From Polaromonas sp. JS666 (GTDB lineage Bacteria; Pseudomonadota; Gammaproteobacteria; Burkholderiales; Burkholderiaceae_C): 64,000 nt of DNA. The position numbers were made by a program, and so were the translations under genes. Position 1 is the stretch's first letter. Each line of letters starts with the position of its first letter. Positions 47,364 through 56,275 of the stretch are shown piece by piece. The stretch spans positions 3,038,001-3,102,000 of the forward strand of contig NC_007948.1 of NCBI RefSeq assembly GCF_000013865.1. Reading direction: 5' to 3'. The notes beneath the pieces are model-generated. The model was given only the letters and a program-made list of their open reading frames with translations. It made no database searches and was not told the origin of the DNA.

Positions 47364-48278
47364 ATGAACGACGCCACCGACACATTCAACCGCCTCCGCC
47401 CTCGCTTGCAGGGTATTGCCTACCGCATGCTGGGCTCCTCGGCCGAGGCCGAAGAAGTCGTCCAGGATGCGTGGCTGCGATGGCACGAGGCCGACCAGGA
47501 TCACCTGGAGAACACGGAGGCCTGGCTCGTTTCCGTCACCACGCGCCTGGCCATTGACAGACTGCGCACGGCCAAGATCCAGCGCGAGCACTATGTCGGC
47601 ACATGGCTGCCGGAGCCCCTGCTCTCCGATTCCCCAGTCTCGCCGGAGCAGATGCTGGAGCGAGTCGACGACGTCTCGGTTGCCTTCCTCGCACTGCTGG
47701 AGCGCCTTGCTCCCGAGGCCCGTGCGGCCTATTTGCTGCGCGAAGTGTTTGATGCCGACTATGGTGAAGTGGCCGAGGCCCTGGGCAAGACCGAGCCCGC
47801 CTGCAGGCAACTTGTTCACCGCGCCAAGGTGCAGCTACAGGACCAGCGGCCGCGGTACACCGTCGCTCGAGAGACCCAACTGCGGCTGCTGCGGGGGTTC
47901 GCTGATGCTGCCGTGCGCGGCGAGTTCGCTGCGCTCAAAACCATGCTTGCTGACGACGCGCAGCTGATCGGCGATGGCGGCGGCAAGGTGCCCAGCTTTG
48001 GAGTCCCGCTGGTGGGCGGGCAGCGCATCGCACAGCTGTATCTCGCCACCAGCCTGCGCTACCCCAACCTGGTGCGATTCGAAGTGGTTGTGCTCAATGG
48101 TCAATGGGGCTTGCTGCGCTTCATCGATGGCGCCCTGGAGTCGGCGCAGTCGCTCGAAACGGATGGGGAGCGCATCGTGCGCATTCACGCGCAGCGCAAC
48201 CCGGACAAGCTCGCCCGCATCGCCCAGGCATTGGGCCGCGATCTCAATGTCACAAGTCAGCCCCCTCAAACGTCTTGA
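47364..48278 (+). CDS. ECF41-family RNA polymerase sigma factor with fused SnoaL-like domain
   Basis: 304 residues. Sigma-2 (LQGIAYRMLGSSAEAEEVVQD, WLRWHEAD) and sigma-4 (LLREVFDADYGEVAEALG) are joined by a linker containing the ECF41 mark WLPEPL. The C-terminal extension is a SnoaL/NTF2-like domain with the further ECF41 marks DGGGKV and NPDKL. In this group the extension modulates activity and there is no separate anti-sigma factor; none is seen here. The gene carries its own ECF41 promoter, and the next ECF41 promoter overlaps its last codons. Targets in the window are ahpD-2, the epimerase and, by a weaker site, ahpD-1. Confidence 0.93.
   Translation: MNDATDTFNRLRPRLQGIAYRMLGSSAEAEEVVQDAWLRWHEADQDHLENTEAWLVSVTTRLAIDRLRTAKIQREHYVGTWLPEPLLSDSPVSPEQMLERVDDVSVAFLALLERLAPEARAAYLLREVFDADYGEVAEALGKTEPACRQLVHRAKVQLQDQRPRYTVARETQLRLLRGFADAAVRGEFAALKTMLADDAQLIGDGGGKVPSFGVPLVGGQRIAQLYLATSLRYPNLVRFEVVVLNGQWGLLRFIDGALESAQSLETDGERIVRIHAQRNPDKLARIAQALGRDLNVTSQPPQTS
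48248..48274 (+). promoter_or_regulatory. ECF41 promoter of ahpD-2
   Basis: TGTCACA (48248-48254), 16 bases, CGTC (48271-48274). The CGTC overlaps the Thr and Ser codons just before the sigma factor stop, so the promoter is embedded in the sigma gene. It lies 40 bases before the ahpD-2 ATG. Confidence 0.8.
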
Positions 48279-48314
48279 GTCTGTGTATCCCAACCATGAC
48301 TCAAAGGTAAAACC

Positions 48315-48773
48315 ATGAACGAACCCCGCCTCCACTGGACCGACATCTCTCCCAAGGCCTATCAGGCCATGGCCGGCGTCGGCGCCGCCACCTCCAAGTC
48401 TTCGCTCGGCCCCGTCCTGATGGAACTCGTGCAGACGCGCGTGTCCCAGCTCAATGGCTGCGCCTTCTGCCTGGACATGCATGCGCGCGATCTGCGCAAG
48501 CATGGCGAGACCTGGCAGCGCATCAACAGCCTGTCGACCTGGCGCGAAACCGGCCTGTACAGCAAGCGCGAGCGCGCCGCGCTGAACTGGGCCGAGACCA
48601 CGACCAGGCTGGTCGAGTACCACGGCAGCCGGGATGCCGACTTCGATGCACTGAAGAGCCAGTTCAGTGACCAGGAAATCGTCGAACTCTGCTGGACGAT
48701 CGCACAGATCAACGCCTGGAACCGCATGGCCATCAGCATGCAGGTGCCGGTGCCTGAAAAGCCCATCCAATGA
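48315..48773 (+). CDS. AhpD/carboxymuconolactone decarboxylase family protein (copy 2)
   Basis: 152 residues with LNGCAFCLDMHARDLRKHGE, the CxxC redox motif of AhpD-type alkylhydroperoxidases. It is the paralogue of 46534-46992 on the other strand. It follows the sigma factor by 36 bases and has its own perfect ECF41 promoter. This sigma-plus-decarboxylase pairing is the characteristic ECF41 context. The physiological substrate is unknown. Confidence 0.92.
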   Translation: MNEPRLHWTDISPKAYQAMAGVGAATSKSSLGPVLMELVQTRVSQLNGCAFCLDMHARDLRKHGETWQRINSLSTWRETGLYSKRERAALNWAETTTRLVEYHGSRDADFDALKSQFSDQEIVELCWTIAQINAWNRMAISMQVPVPEKPIQ

Positions 48774-48878
48774 GTGCCCACCGAAGACGCTTTCTCGCTC
48801 GCTGAACGAGATCCAGGCGATTTATGCAAGGCACGATGGTTTTCTTCAACGGCGGGGACAGCAGATTTCACCCCGCGT

Positions 48879-48905
48879 TGTCACAACCGACCATCGTCAA
48901 ACGTC
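48879..48905 (+). promoter_or_regulatory. ECF41 promoter of the NmrA-like epimerase gene
   Basis: TGTCACA (48879-48885), 16 bases, CGTC (48902-48905), a perfect match. The spacer ends in TCAAA as in the two preceding copies. It lies 66 bases before the ATG at 48972. Confidence 0.8.
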
Positions 48906-48971
48906 TTGTGTTGTATGGATGGTTGCAGGGTGTCGCCGTCTTTAATTCTCCCTATTTAATGAAGGACTGAC

Positions 48972-49724
48972 ATGAAAATCGTCATCATCGGAGGCAGCGG
49001 CCTCATCGGCAAGAAACTTGCGGCCTTGCTTCAGCAGGCCGGGCATGAGGTGGCTGCGGCATCGCCGTCGTCGGGCGTCAACGCGGTGACCGGAGAAGGA
49101 CTCTCTCAGGCGCTGGCCGGCGCTAAGGTCGTGGTTGACGTGACGAACTCGCCGTCGTTCGAAGACGAGGCCGTGATGAATTTCTTCAAGTCGTCGACCC
49201 AGAACCTGCTCGCCGCCGAACTCACCGCGGGCGTGCGCCATCATGTGGCGCTGTCAGTTGTGGGGTCTGAGCGCGTGCCCGAAAGCGGCTACTTCCGCGC
49301 CAAGGTGGCCCAGGAGTCAATCATCAAGGGCTCCACGGTGCCGTACACGATTGTCCGGGCCACCCAATTTTTCGAGTTCCTGGCATCCATTGCCTATGTG
49401 AGCACCCAGGGCCAGACGGTGCGTGCGTCGTCGGCCCGGTTGCAGCCGATCGCGGCTGATGACGTCGCTGCCGCGCTTGCGAAGGTTGCCACCGAGGCAC
49501 CGCTGAACGACACCTGTGAAGTCGCAGGGCCCCAGTCATTCCGTCTCGACGAACTGCTGCGACGCACCTTGCAAGCCAGCAAGGACCCGCGGGAAGTCGT
49601 CAAGGATGACGACGCGCTGTATTTTGGAACGCGCCTCGATGACAAGTCCCTAACGCCCGGCGCCCATGCGCGGATCGGCACGACCTCGCTGGAAAGCTGG
49701 CTGGCAAACGCGGCCGCCAAATAG
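48972..49724 (+). CDS. NmrA-type NAD(P)-binding epimerase/reductase
   Basis: 250 residues. The Rossmann motif is MKIVIIGGSGLIGKKLAALL; later stretches (HHVALSVVGSERVPESGYFRAK, YTIVRATQFFEF) match atypical short-chain NmrA/SDR proteins. It is preceded by a perfect ECF41 promoter, so it is the oxidoreductase/epimerase member of this sigma factor's regulon. Substrate unknown. Confidence 0.9.
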   Translation: MKIVIIGGSGLIGKKLAALLQQAGHEVAAASPSSGVNAVTGEGLSQALAGAKVVVDVTNSPSFEDEAVMNFFKSSTQNLLAAELTAGVRHHVALSVVGSERVPESGYFRAKVAQESIIKGSTVPYTIVRATQFFEFLASIAYVSTQGQTVRASSARLQPIAADDVAAALAKVATEAPLNDTCEVAGPQSFRLDELLRRTLQASKDPREVVKDDDALYFGTRLDDKSLTPGAHARIGTTSLESWLANAAAK

Positions 49725-49800
49725 ATCGGCATCTTCCCGGCGAGAGAAGCCAGCCGCTAAGTTCAACTCCTTCCAAAAATGACCCAACAAGGCAAACCCC

Positions 49801-49917
49801 ATGACAAGCTGCTGGCTCATGAAATCCGAACCCGAGGAATGGTCGGTGAACGACGCGCTGGCTGCCCCCAGCTGTGTCGAGCCGGGCATCGTGGGCATGG
49901 CGCTGCGCAGCGCGTAA
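49801..49917 (+). pseudogene. Truncated EVE-domain gene fragment
   Basis: Reads MTSCWLMKSEPEEWSVNDAL, then AAPSCVEPGIVGMALRSA and a stop. The two parts match the start (WLMKSEPEECSVDDALAAP) and the CAEPGIVGIA region of the intact EVE gene at 52123-52587, with about 30 residues between them missing. It is a duplicated and deleted remnant. Confidence 0.8.
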
Positions 49918-49927
49918 ACGCAATCCC

Positions 49928-49957
49928 GTGACAACCTGCTGGCTGATGAAATCCAAA
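49928..49957 (+). pseudogene. Second, shorter EVE-gene 5' fragment
   Basis: GTGACAACCTGCTGGCTGATG followed by AAATCCAAA repeats the first 30 bases of the fragment at 49801 with a few changes (reading TTCWLMKSK). Homology ends there. Together the two form a tandem pair of degenerate gene starts. Confidence 0.65.
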
Positions 49958-50101
49958 CCAGCAGCTTGCCTGGCACAAGCCTCTCACCCTGCCAGTCAGC
50001 TTATTTGAGTCGCCAGACGTCCGGCCTGTCCGAAATGCGTCGCTGCAAGCCCATGGTCGGGGTCAGCGGGTACATTGGTACGAATCACTCACTGGCACCT
50101 T

Positions 50102-51580
50102 ATGGACACCATCAATCTGCACCGAATCGCCGTCGAGGCGATGCACTCCCGAGGTTTGCTGCCCGCCTTTGCACCGCAAACCTTGCAAGAGGCCGAAGCC
50201 GCGCGCCGGACGGGCCCTGAACGCAATGGCACCATCCACGACCTGCGGCATCTGACCTGGTTCTCGATTGACAACGACGACACGCGCGACCTTGACCAGC
50301 TGAGCGTGGCCGAGCCGCTGGCCGCTGGCAGCACGCGCCTGCGGGTGGCCGTGGCCGATGTCGATGCCATGGTGCGACCCGGCGGTGCGGTGGATGGCCA
50401 TGCGGCCGTCAACACCACCTCGGTGTACACGGCGGCCGGCGTGTTTCCGATGCTGCCGGAGGTCCTGTCTACCGACCTCACCTCGCTGCACGAAGGCCAG
50501 GAGCGCCTGGCGGTGGTAGTCGACATGCAGGTAGAAGCAGACGGCACGGTGTCCGAGTCAACCATCTACCGGGCGGCGGTGCTCAATCGCGCCAAGCTCA
50601 CCTACGACGCCGTCTCGGCGTGGCTTGACGATGTGGGGCCACCACCGTCGCAGACCGCCAGCGTGCAGGGACTGGAGGATCAGGTGCGTTTGCACGACGC
50701 ATTGGCCAGCCAGTTGCGGCAATGGCGCCAGACGCGCGGCGCGCTGAATGTCAACACGGTGTCCGCCCGCCCGGTGTTCAAGGACGGGCAACTGACGGAC
50801 CTGCGCCCGGACGAGAAAAACCGCGCCAAGGACCTGATCGCCGACCTCATGATCGCGGCCAACGGCGCAACGGCCCGCTTTCTGGTCGACATGGGCTTCC
50901 CCTCGCTGCGCCGCTTCCTGCAGGCGCCGCGCCGCTGGGACCGCATCGTTGCGCTGGCGGCGAGCCATGGCGTGCAGCTGCCTGCGGCGCCCGATGCGCT
51001 GGCGCTCGACCGCTTCCTGTGCGCGCGGCGCCTGGTCGATCCGGCCGGTTTCGCCGATCTGTCGCTGGCGGTGGTGAAGATGCTGGGCTCGGGCGAGTAC
51101 GCGGCTGCGCCCGCTACCTCGCCCAGTGCGGCCGGCGCGGCGGGTACCACGGGACTGGGGCACTTCGGGCTCGCGGTGAACGACTACGCGCATTCCACCG
51201 CGCCCAACCGGCGCTTTCCCGACCTGGTGACGCAGCGCCTGTTGAAGGCCGCCCTCGCCGGCGAGGTGCCGCCCTATTCGGCCGAACAGCTCACCGGGAT
51301 CGCCCGGCATTGCACGCTGCAGGAAGACAACGCCAGCAAGGTCGAGCGCCAGGTGCTGAAGGCCGCGGGGGCCTGGCTGCTGCAAGGGCGCATTGGCGAG
51401 GTGTTCGGCGCCATCGTCACCGGCGCCGCGGCCAAGGGCACCTACGTGCGCATCAGCAGCCCCATGCTGGAAGGCCGGGTGGTGCGCGGTTTCGAAGGGC
51501 TGGATGTGGGCGACACGGTGCGCGTCAGGCTGGTGGCGGTGGATGCAGAAAAAAGCTTCATCGATTTCGAACGCGCTTGA
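50102..51580 (+). CDS. RNB-domain exoribonuclease (RNase II/R-like)
   Basis: 492 residues from the ATG at 50102; the frame is open to 50075. The catalytic RNB domain starts with TWFSIDNDDTRDLDQLS, the metal-binding Asp cluster of RNase II, and continues through NDYAHSTAPNRRFPDLVTQRLL. A C-terminal S1-like domain follows. It lacks the N-terminal cold-shock domains of full RNase R or RNase II and is shorter than both. Probably a 3'-5' exoribonuclease; the N-terminal half is compact. Confidence 0.88.
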   Translation: MDTINLHRIAVEAMHSRGLLPAFAPQTLQEAEAARRTGPERNGTIHDLRHLTWFSIDNDDTRDLDQLSVAEPLAAGSTRLRVAVADVDAMVRPGGAVDGHAAVNTTSVYTAAGVFPMLPEVLSTDLTSLHEGQERLAVVVDMQVEADGTVSESTIYRAAVLNRAKLTYDAVSAWLDDVGPPPSQTASVQGLEDQVRLHDALASQLRQWRQTRGALNVNTVSARPVFKDGQLTDLRPDEKNRAKDLIADLMIAANGATARFLVDMGFPSLRRFLQAPRRWDRIVALAASHGVQLPAAPDALALDRFLCARRLVDPAGFADLSLAVVKMLGSGEYAAAPATSPSAAGAAGTTGLGHFGLAVNDYAHSTAPNRRFPDLVTQRLLKAALAGEVPPYSAEQLTGIARHCTLQEDNASKVERQVLKAAGAWLLQGRIGEVFGAIVTGAAAKGTYVRISSPMLEGRVVRGFEGLDVGDTVRVRLVAVDAEKSFIDFERA

Positions 51581-51683
51581 TTGGGCGGAATGTAACGCCC
51601 GGTGAACAAGCCCTTGCAGCAGGTACGGCCGGCGCCATTTGGGCTGAACACGGCCCGCTGGGGCCAGTCATCGAGGAGCTGCC

Positions 51684-51959
51684 ATGTTGAAACGCCTGAC
51701 CCTGCTGTGGGCCGTGCTGCGCGGCGACGCGCGGCAGCTGTGGTTTGCACTGCGCCACCCCAGCGCACCGGGCTGGCTGAAGCTGGGCACCGCGCTGATT
51801 GTGCTGTACCTCTTCTCGCCCATTGATCTCATCCCAGATGTGCTGCCCGTGATTGGCGTGGTTGATGACCTGGTGCTGGTGCCGCTGGCGATCCGCTGGC
51901 TGCTCAGGCGCCTGCCGCCGGATATTGCCCAGGCAGCGGCGAGGCGCCGCACCGGCTGA
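51684..51959 (+). CDS. YkvA/DUF1232 family membrane protein
   Basis: 91 residues. The DUF1232 motif LYLFSPIDLIPDVLPVIGVVDD is clear, with two hydrophobic segments. Small inner-membrane proteins of unknown role. It lies 103 bases after the RNB gene. Confidence 0.88.
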   Translation: MLKRLTLLWAVLRGDARQLWFALRHPSAPGWLKLGTALIVLYLFSPIDLIPDVLPVIGVVDDLVLVPLAIRWLLRRLPPDIAQAAARRRTG

Positions 51960-52122
51960 CACCAGGCCGGTGTTCGGCTAAGCTGGGGGCTGAAACGCCC
52001 CCTCACCCTCTTTTTGCGCCAGGGCTGCGGTACAGGATCTGCGCCGCGCACTGATGCGTACTGACGTGTAGGGATGGCGCCCTTATTCGTGCAGATCGTG
52101 AAACCTTGACACCCACAAAACC

Positions 52123-52587
<465 letters not shown>

Positions 52588-52670
52588 CGCTAAGACCAAG
52601 CTGCGGATGACCTTTGCTTCGGTGGGCGCGAGGAGGCGGATGATGCGTGCATTCCTGGCCAGCCCCTATC

Positions 52671-52698
52671 AACACGTCAAAGACAACACGTCAAAGAC
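52671..52698. repeat. 14-base perfect tandem duplication
   Basis: AACACGTCAAAGAC occurs twice head to tail just before yebC. It could affect the promoter spacing of that gene. Origin is probably slippage. Confidence 0.8.
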
Positions 52699-52723
52699 GA
52701 TACAACTTTAAGGAACATGAATC

Positions 52724-53437
52724 ATGGGTGCACAGTGGAAAGCAAAAGGCAAGGCGCAGGCCGCCGATGCCCGGGGCAAGCTGTTCGGAAGACTGGCCAA
52801 GGACATCATGGTCGCCGCGCGCGGCGGGGCCGACCCGGCGTCCAATTCGCGCCTGCGGCTGGTCGTGGAGCAGGCGCGCAAGGTGTCCATGCCCAAGGAC
52901 ACGCTGGAGCGGGCCATCAAGAAGGGTGCGGGGCTCACGGGCGAGGCGGTGCATTTCGAGCACGTGATGTACGAAGGCTTTGCGCCGCACCAGGTGCCCG
53001 TGATGGTTGAATGCCTGACCGACAACGTCAAGCGCACCGCGCCTGAAATGCGGGTGCTGTTTCGCAAGGGTCACCTGGGCGCTTCCGGCTCGGTAGCGTG
53101 GGATTTTGACCACGTGGGCATGATCGAAGCCGAGCCCGTGGTTGCGGGCAGCGACCCCGAAGTGGCCGCCATTGAAGCGGGCGCCGAAGACTTTGAGCCG
53201 GGCCACGAAGAGGGCACCACGCTGTTCCTGACCGCCCCCACCGACCTTGACCTGGTGAGCCGCGCCCTGCCTGCCCAGGGCTTCACGGTCATTTCTGCCA
53301 AGCTGGGGTACAAACCCAAGAACCCGATTGACCCGGCGAGCCTGGACCCCGCACACCTGGAAGAAGTCGAAGCCTTCCTGGCCGCCATCGACGCAAACGA
53401 CGATGTGCAGAACGTGTTTGTGGGCCTGGCTGGCTAA
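52724..53437 (+). CDS. yebC: YebC/TACO1 family regulatory protein
   Basis: 237 residues starting [24 protein letters not shown]. The conserved [20 protein letters not shown] and [15 protein letters not shown] stretches identify the YebC/PmpR family, now linked to relief of ribosome stalling as well as transcription control. Length is normal. It is the last gene before a dispersed inverted repeat. Confidence 0.94.
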   Translation: MGAQWKAKGKAQAADARGKLFGRLAKDIMVAARGGADPASNSRLRLVVEQARKVSMPKDTLERAIKKGAGLTGEAVHFEHVMYEGFAPHQVPVMVECLTDNVKRTAPEMRVLFRKGHLGASGSVAWDFDHVGMIEAEPVVAGSDPEVAAIEAGAEDFEPGHEEGTTLFLTAPTDLDLVSRALPAQGFTVISAKLGYKPKNPIDPASLDPAHLEEVEAFLAAIDANDDVQNVFVGLAG

Positions 53438-53470
53438 GCTCAATACGGTTCAGTCAAGGACTCGTGAAGC

Positions 53471-53586
53471 TCCCTCCCCTTCCGGGGGAGGATTGGGGTG
53501 GGGGCCAGCGACGACCAGGTCAGCACGGTGGCCCGACGCTCACGCCGTGAGCCCCCATCCCGGCCTTCCCCCAGCGGGGGAAGGAG
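53471..53586. repeat. Dispersed inverted repeat, copy 1
   Basis: A left arm (53471-53504, with TCCGGGGGAGGATTGGGG) and a right arm (53551-53586, with CATCCCGGCCTTCCCCC) are largely complementary around about 46 bases. The right arm resembles the left arm of 62021-62161. It lies between the convergent yebC and panE-like genes and may act as a terminator. Confidence 0.7.
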
Positions 53587-53601
53587 ATGATCGGCACTGC
53601 G

Positions 53602-54543
53602 CTAGCGAGCGGGTGACCCCGCGGCGGATTGCTGGCCTTCCAGCAACTTCACCAAGGCCCACAACACCCGGTTTGCCGGCGTGGCAACGCCCAGCGCCTC
53701 GCCGCGCTGCACAATCAGGCCGTTGAGGTAGTCGATCTCGCTGCGCTTGCCGCGCGCCAGGTCTTGCGCGGTGGATGAAAACTGGCTGGGCATGGTTTCA
53801 GCGATCTTGCGCACAGCGGCGTCCACGTCGCCGGGCACCTGCACGCCCTCGGCCTTGGCCACGGCCAGGCATTCGGCCACCACGTCGCGCATCACGTCTT
53901 TCACGCCCTCGCCCTGCACCGTTTTGCCATACGGCAGCTGGGCGATGGCCGAGACGGCGTTGTAGGCACAGTTGAGGATCAGCTTGGCCCACAGCGCGCC
54001 GCGCACGTTGCCAGAAATCTCGGTCGGCACGCCGGCGGCAATCAGGGCTTGCGCCACGACTTCGCTGGAAAAGGAGGCGGAACTGGCGGGCTCGATCACC
54101 AGCTCGCCGCGGCCGTGGTGCTTGACGTGGCCGGGGCCGGCCATTTCGGTGGCGACATAGACCACTGCGGCGGCCACGGCGTGCTGCGGCAGCACGGTGC
54201 GCAGGCGGTCGGCGTTGTCCACGCCGTTTTGCAGGCACAGCACCAGGGCGTCGGCCGACAGGTGCGGCCGTATCTGGGCGCCGGCCGATTCGGTGTCGGT
54301 GGACTTGACGCTGAACAGCACCAGGTTGGCGCCCTGCACCGCGCCCGGGTCTGCGCTGGCGGCCAGGCGCACGTGCTCGTCGAAGGTTTTGGTTTCCATG
54401 CGCAGGCCGTCGCGGGCGATGGCTTCCACATGCTGGGGCCGGGCGATCAGCACCACCTCGTGCCCGGCGCGAGCGAGCATGCCGCCGAAGTAGCACCCGA
54501 CGGCGCCTGCGCCCATCACGGCGACTTTGAGGGATTGGGTCAT
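53602..54543 (-). CDS. Ketopantoate reductase family protein (PanE/ApbA)
   Basis: 313 residues from the ATG at 54543. The NADP motif is KVAVMGAGAVGCYFGGMLARAG; the conserved Lys in LWAKLILNCAYNAVSAI and SEIDYLNG near the C-terminus mark the PanE/ApbA family. It is probably a 2-dehydropantoate 2-reductase, making pantoate for coenzyme A, but several paralogues of this family act on other 2-oxo acids, so the specific name is uncertain. Confidence 0.85.
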   Translation of the reverse strand: MTQSLKVAVMGAGAVGCYFGGMLARAGHEVVLIARPQHVEAIARDGLRMETKTFDEHVRLAASADPGAVQGANLVLFSVKSTDTESAGAQIRPHLSADALVLCLQNGVDNADRLRTVLPQHAVAAAVVYVATEMAGPGHVKHHGRGELVIEPASSASFSSEVVAQALIAAGVPTEISGNVRGALWAKLILNCAYNAVSAIAQLPYGKTVQGEGVKDVMRDVVAECLAVAKAEGVQVPGDVDAAVRKIAETMPSQFSSTAQDLARGKRSEIDYLNGLIVQRGEALGVATPANRVLWALVKLLEGQQSAAGSPAR

Positions 54544-54609
54544 GAGGTGGCTTTCAGAGAGATGCGAAGACAAGGATTGTGGGTCAAGTCCGCCGTATTT
54601 GCAGGCCGC

Positions 54610-55539
54610 CTAACCGAGGCTGCCGGCAAAGCGCCGGCCCAGCTGATCGCGCTCGAAAGCCTCGACCACAAAATCAATGAACACGCGGGTTTTGGCAGGC
54701 ATCAGGCTGCGCGTGGCGTAATAGATCGAGATCGCGCCGGCATCCACATACCAGCGCGGCAGCAGCCTGACGAGTTCGCCGCGTTCAAGCCACGGCAGCA
54801 CGTCGGGCACGGCAAGCAGCGTCACGCCCAGGCCCAGCAGCGCTGCGGCGCGCATGGCGGTCGGGTCGTTCACGACCACGGACTCGGTAAGGCTTGCCGG
54901 GATTTCGGTGCCGGCCGCATCGCGCATGACCCACTGGCGAACCCGGCTCGTTCCGCTGGAACGCAGAGCGATACCTTTGAACCCGGCCAGGCCCGCAGGG
55001 TCGGCTGGGGCCTGCTGGCCTGCCATATAGGCGGGCGACGCCACGGCGACCAAGTGGATCGGGGCCAAGGCGCGCGACACCACGCCCGGCGACAGCTCGA
55101 AGCCGCCGCCGATAGCTGCGTCATACCCCTCGGCGATCAGGTCGACCGGGCGATTTTCAAAGTGCCAGTCAGGGCGAATCAGCGGATAACGGTCCAGAAA
55201 AGCCGGCAGCAAGGGCACGATGTACTCGATGCCAAAGGTAGGCGACATGCTGACCTTGAGCGAGCCGACGGGGTCGCCGCTGTCGCTGGAGACGGCCGCG
55301 ATGGCGGACTGCAGTGCGATGAGGTTGCCGCCAATCGAAGCCAGAAAGCGTTCACCGGCTTCGGTCAGCGTGAGTTTGCGGGTTGAGCGCTGAAACAGCC
55401 GCACGCCCAGGTTTCGCTCCAGCATGGCCACATTGCGGCTCACGGCGGCAGGCGTCAGCTCCAGGCGCCGCGCCGCCACGGAAAAGCTGCGGCCTTCGGC
55501 GCTGCGAACAAACGATTCGAGGTTGGCCAAGGTTTCCAT
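54610..55539 (-). CDS. LysR family transcriptional regulator
   Basis: 309 residues. The helix-turn-helix (SFSVAARRLELTPAAVSRNV) and RLFQRSTRKLTLTEAGERF are of the CrgA/DsdC-like type. It is divergent from the NADPH-dependent reductase gene at 55646, the usual placement for a LysR-regulated oxidoreductase. A small T-N11-A palindrome lies in the gap. Confidence 0.92.
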   Translation of the reverse strand: METLANLESFVRSAEGRSFSVAARRLELTPAAVSRNVAMLERNLGVRLFQRSTRKLTLTEAGERFLASIGGNLIALQSAIAAVSSDSGDPVGSLKVSMSPTFGIEYIVPLLPAFLDRYPLIRPDWHFENRPVDLIAEGYDAAIGGGFELSPGVVSRALAPIHLVAVASPAYMAGQQAPADPAGLAGFKGIALRSSGTSRVRQWVMRDAAGTEIPASLTESVVVNDPTAMRAAALLGLGVTLLAVPDVLPWLERGELVRLLPRWYVDAGAISIYYATRSLMPAKTRVFIDFVVEAFERDQLGRRFAGSLG

Positions 55540-55560
55540 TTCGCCATCTTAAAGCAATGC

Positions 55561-55575
55561 TTGAAAATAATTCAA
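55561..55575. promoter_or_regulatory. Possible LysR operator
   Basis: TTGAA-AATAA-TTCAA, a 5-base inverted repeat fitting T-N11-A, 22 bases upstream of the LysR start on the minus side and about 70 bases before the divergent gene. Confidence 0.4.
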
Positions 55576-55645
55576 TCAATTACTGTCTTATCAAAAGGCA
55601 ATCAAAAACCCATCATTCACCCATCAACAACCAAGGAGTGAATTT

Positions 55646-56275
55646 ATGTCTACCCCCTCAACCACAAGCAACACCCCCACCATCGGGATCATCGGCGCCG
55701 GAGCCATCGGCTCGGCATTTGCCAAAGCCCTGGCCCGCCAAGGCATCCATGCCACGCTGTCCAACAGCCGCGGCCCGGACTCGCTCAAGGACATCGTGCG
55801 CGAACTTGGCCCCACCATCCACGCCGGCACCGTCAAGGAGGCTGCCTCAAAAGACATCGTGCTGGTAGCCGTCAACTGGGGCCGCCTGCCTGCCGCGCTG
55901 GCCGGTTTGCCCAACTTTGGCGGCCGTGTCGTCATTGATGCCAACAACGCGGTCGAAATACCTTCGCTCACGCCCGTAGACCTGAACGGCCGCGTGTCCA
56001 GCGAAGTGTTTGCCGAGCTGGTGCCCGGCGCGCGCGTGGTGAAGGCCTTTAACCACCTTGTCGCGCAACTGCTGGCCACAGACCCCGCCGACCAGGGCGG
56101 CAAGCGCGTGCTGTTTTTCTCGGGGGACGATGTCAAGGCAAAGGCGACCGTGGCTGCACTGATCAGCCTGCTCGGATTCTCGGGAATCGACCTCGGCTCT
56201 TTGGCTGTGGGTGGACGCCTGGCGCAGTTTCCCGGCGGCCCGCTGCCAATTCTCAACCTTGTGCATTTCAGCTGA
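55646..56275 (+). CDS. NADPH-dependent F420 reductase-like oxidoreductase
   Basis: 209 residues. The N-terminal dinucleotide fold is IGIIGAGAIGSAFAKALARQG, with NSRGPDSL as the likely phosphate contact, followed by VKAFNHLVAQLL as in the F420-dependent NADP reductase family. Most bacterial members without coenzyme F420 have unknown partners. An AAGGAG ribosome site precedes the ATG. Probably regulated by the divergent LysR protein. Confidence 0.85.
   Translation: MSTPSTTSNTPTIGIIGAGAIGSAFAKALARQGIHATLSNSRGPDSLKDIVRELGPTIHAGTVKEAASKDIVLVAVNWGRLPAALAGLPNFGGRVVIDANNAVEIPSLTPVDLNGRVSSEVFAELVPGARVVKAFNHLVAQLLATDPADQGGKRVLFFSGDDVKAKATVAALISLLGFSGIDLGSLAVGGRLAQFPGGPLPILNLVHFS

Noticed and set aside
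54049..55386. 445-codon plus-strand frame over panE and lysR
   Set aside because: Runs antisense through two well-supported genes and has His/Gly/Gln-rich shadow composition.
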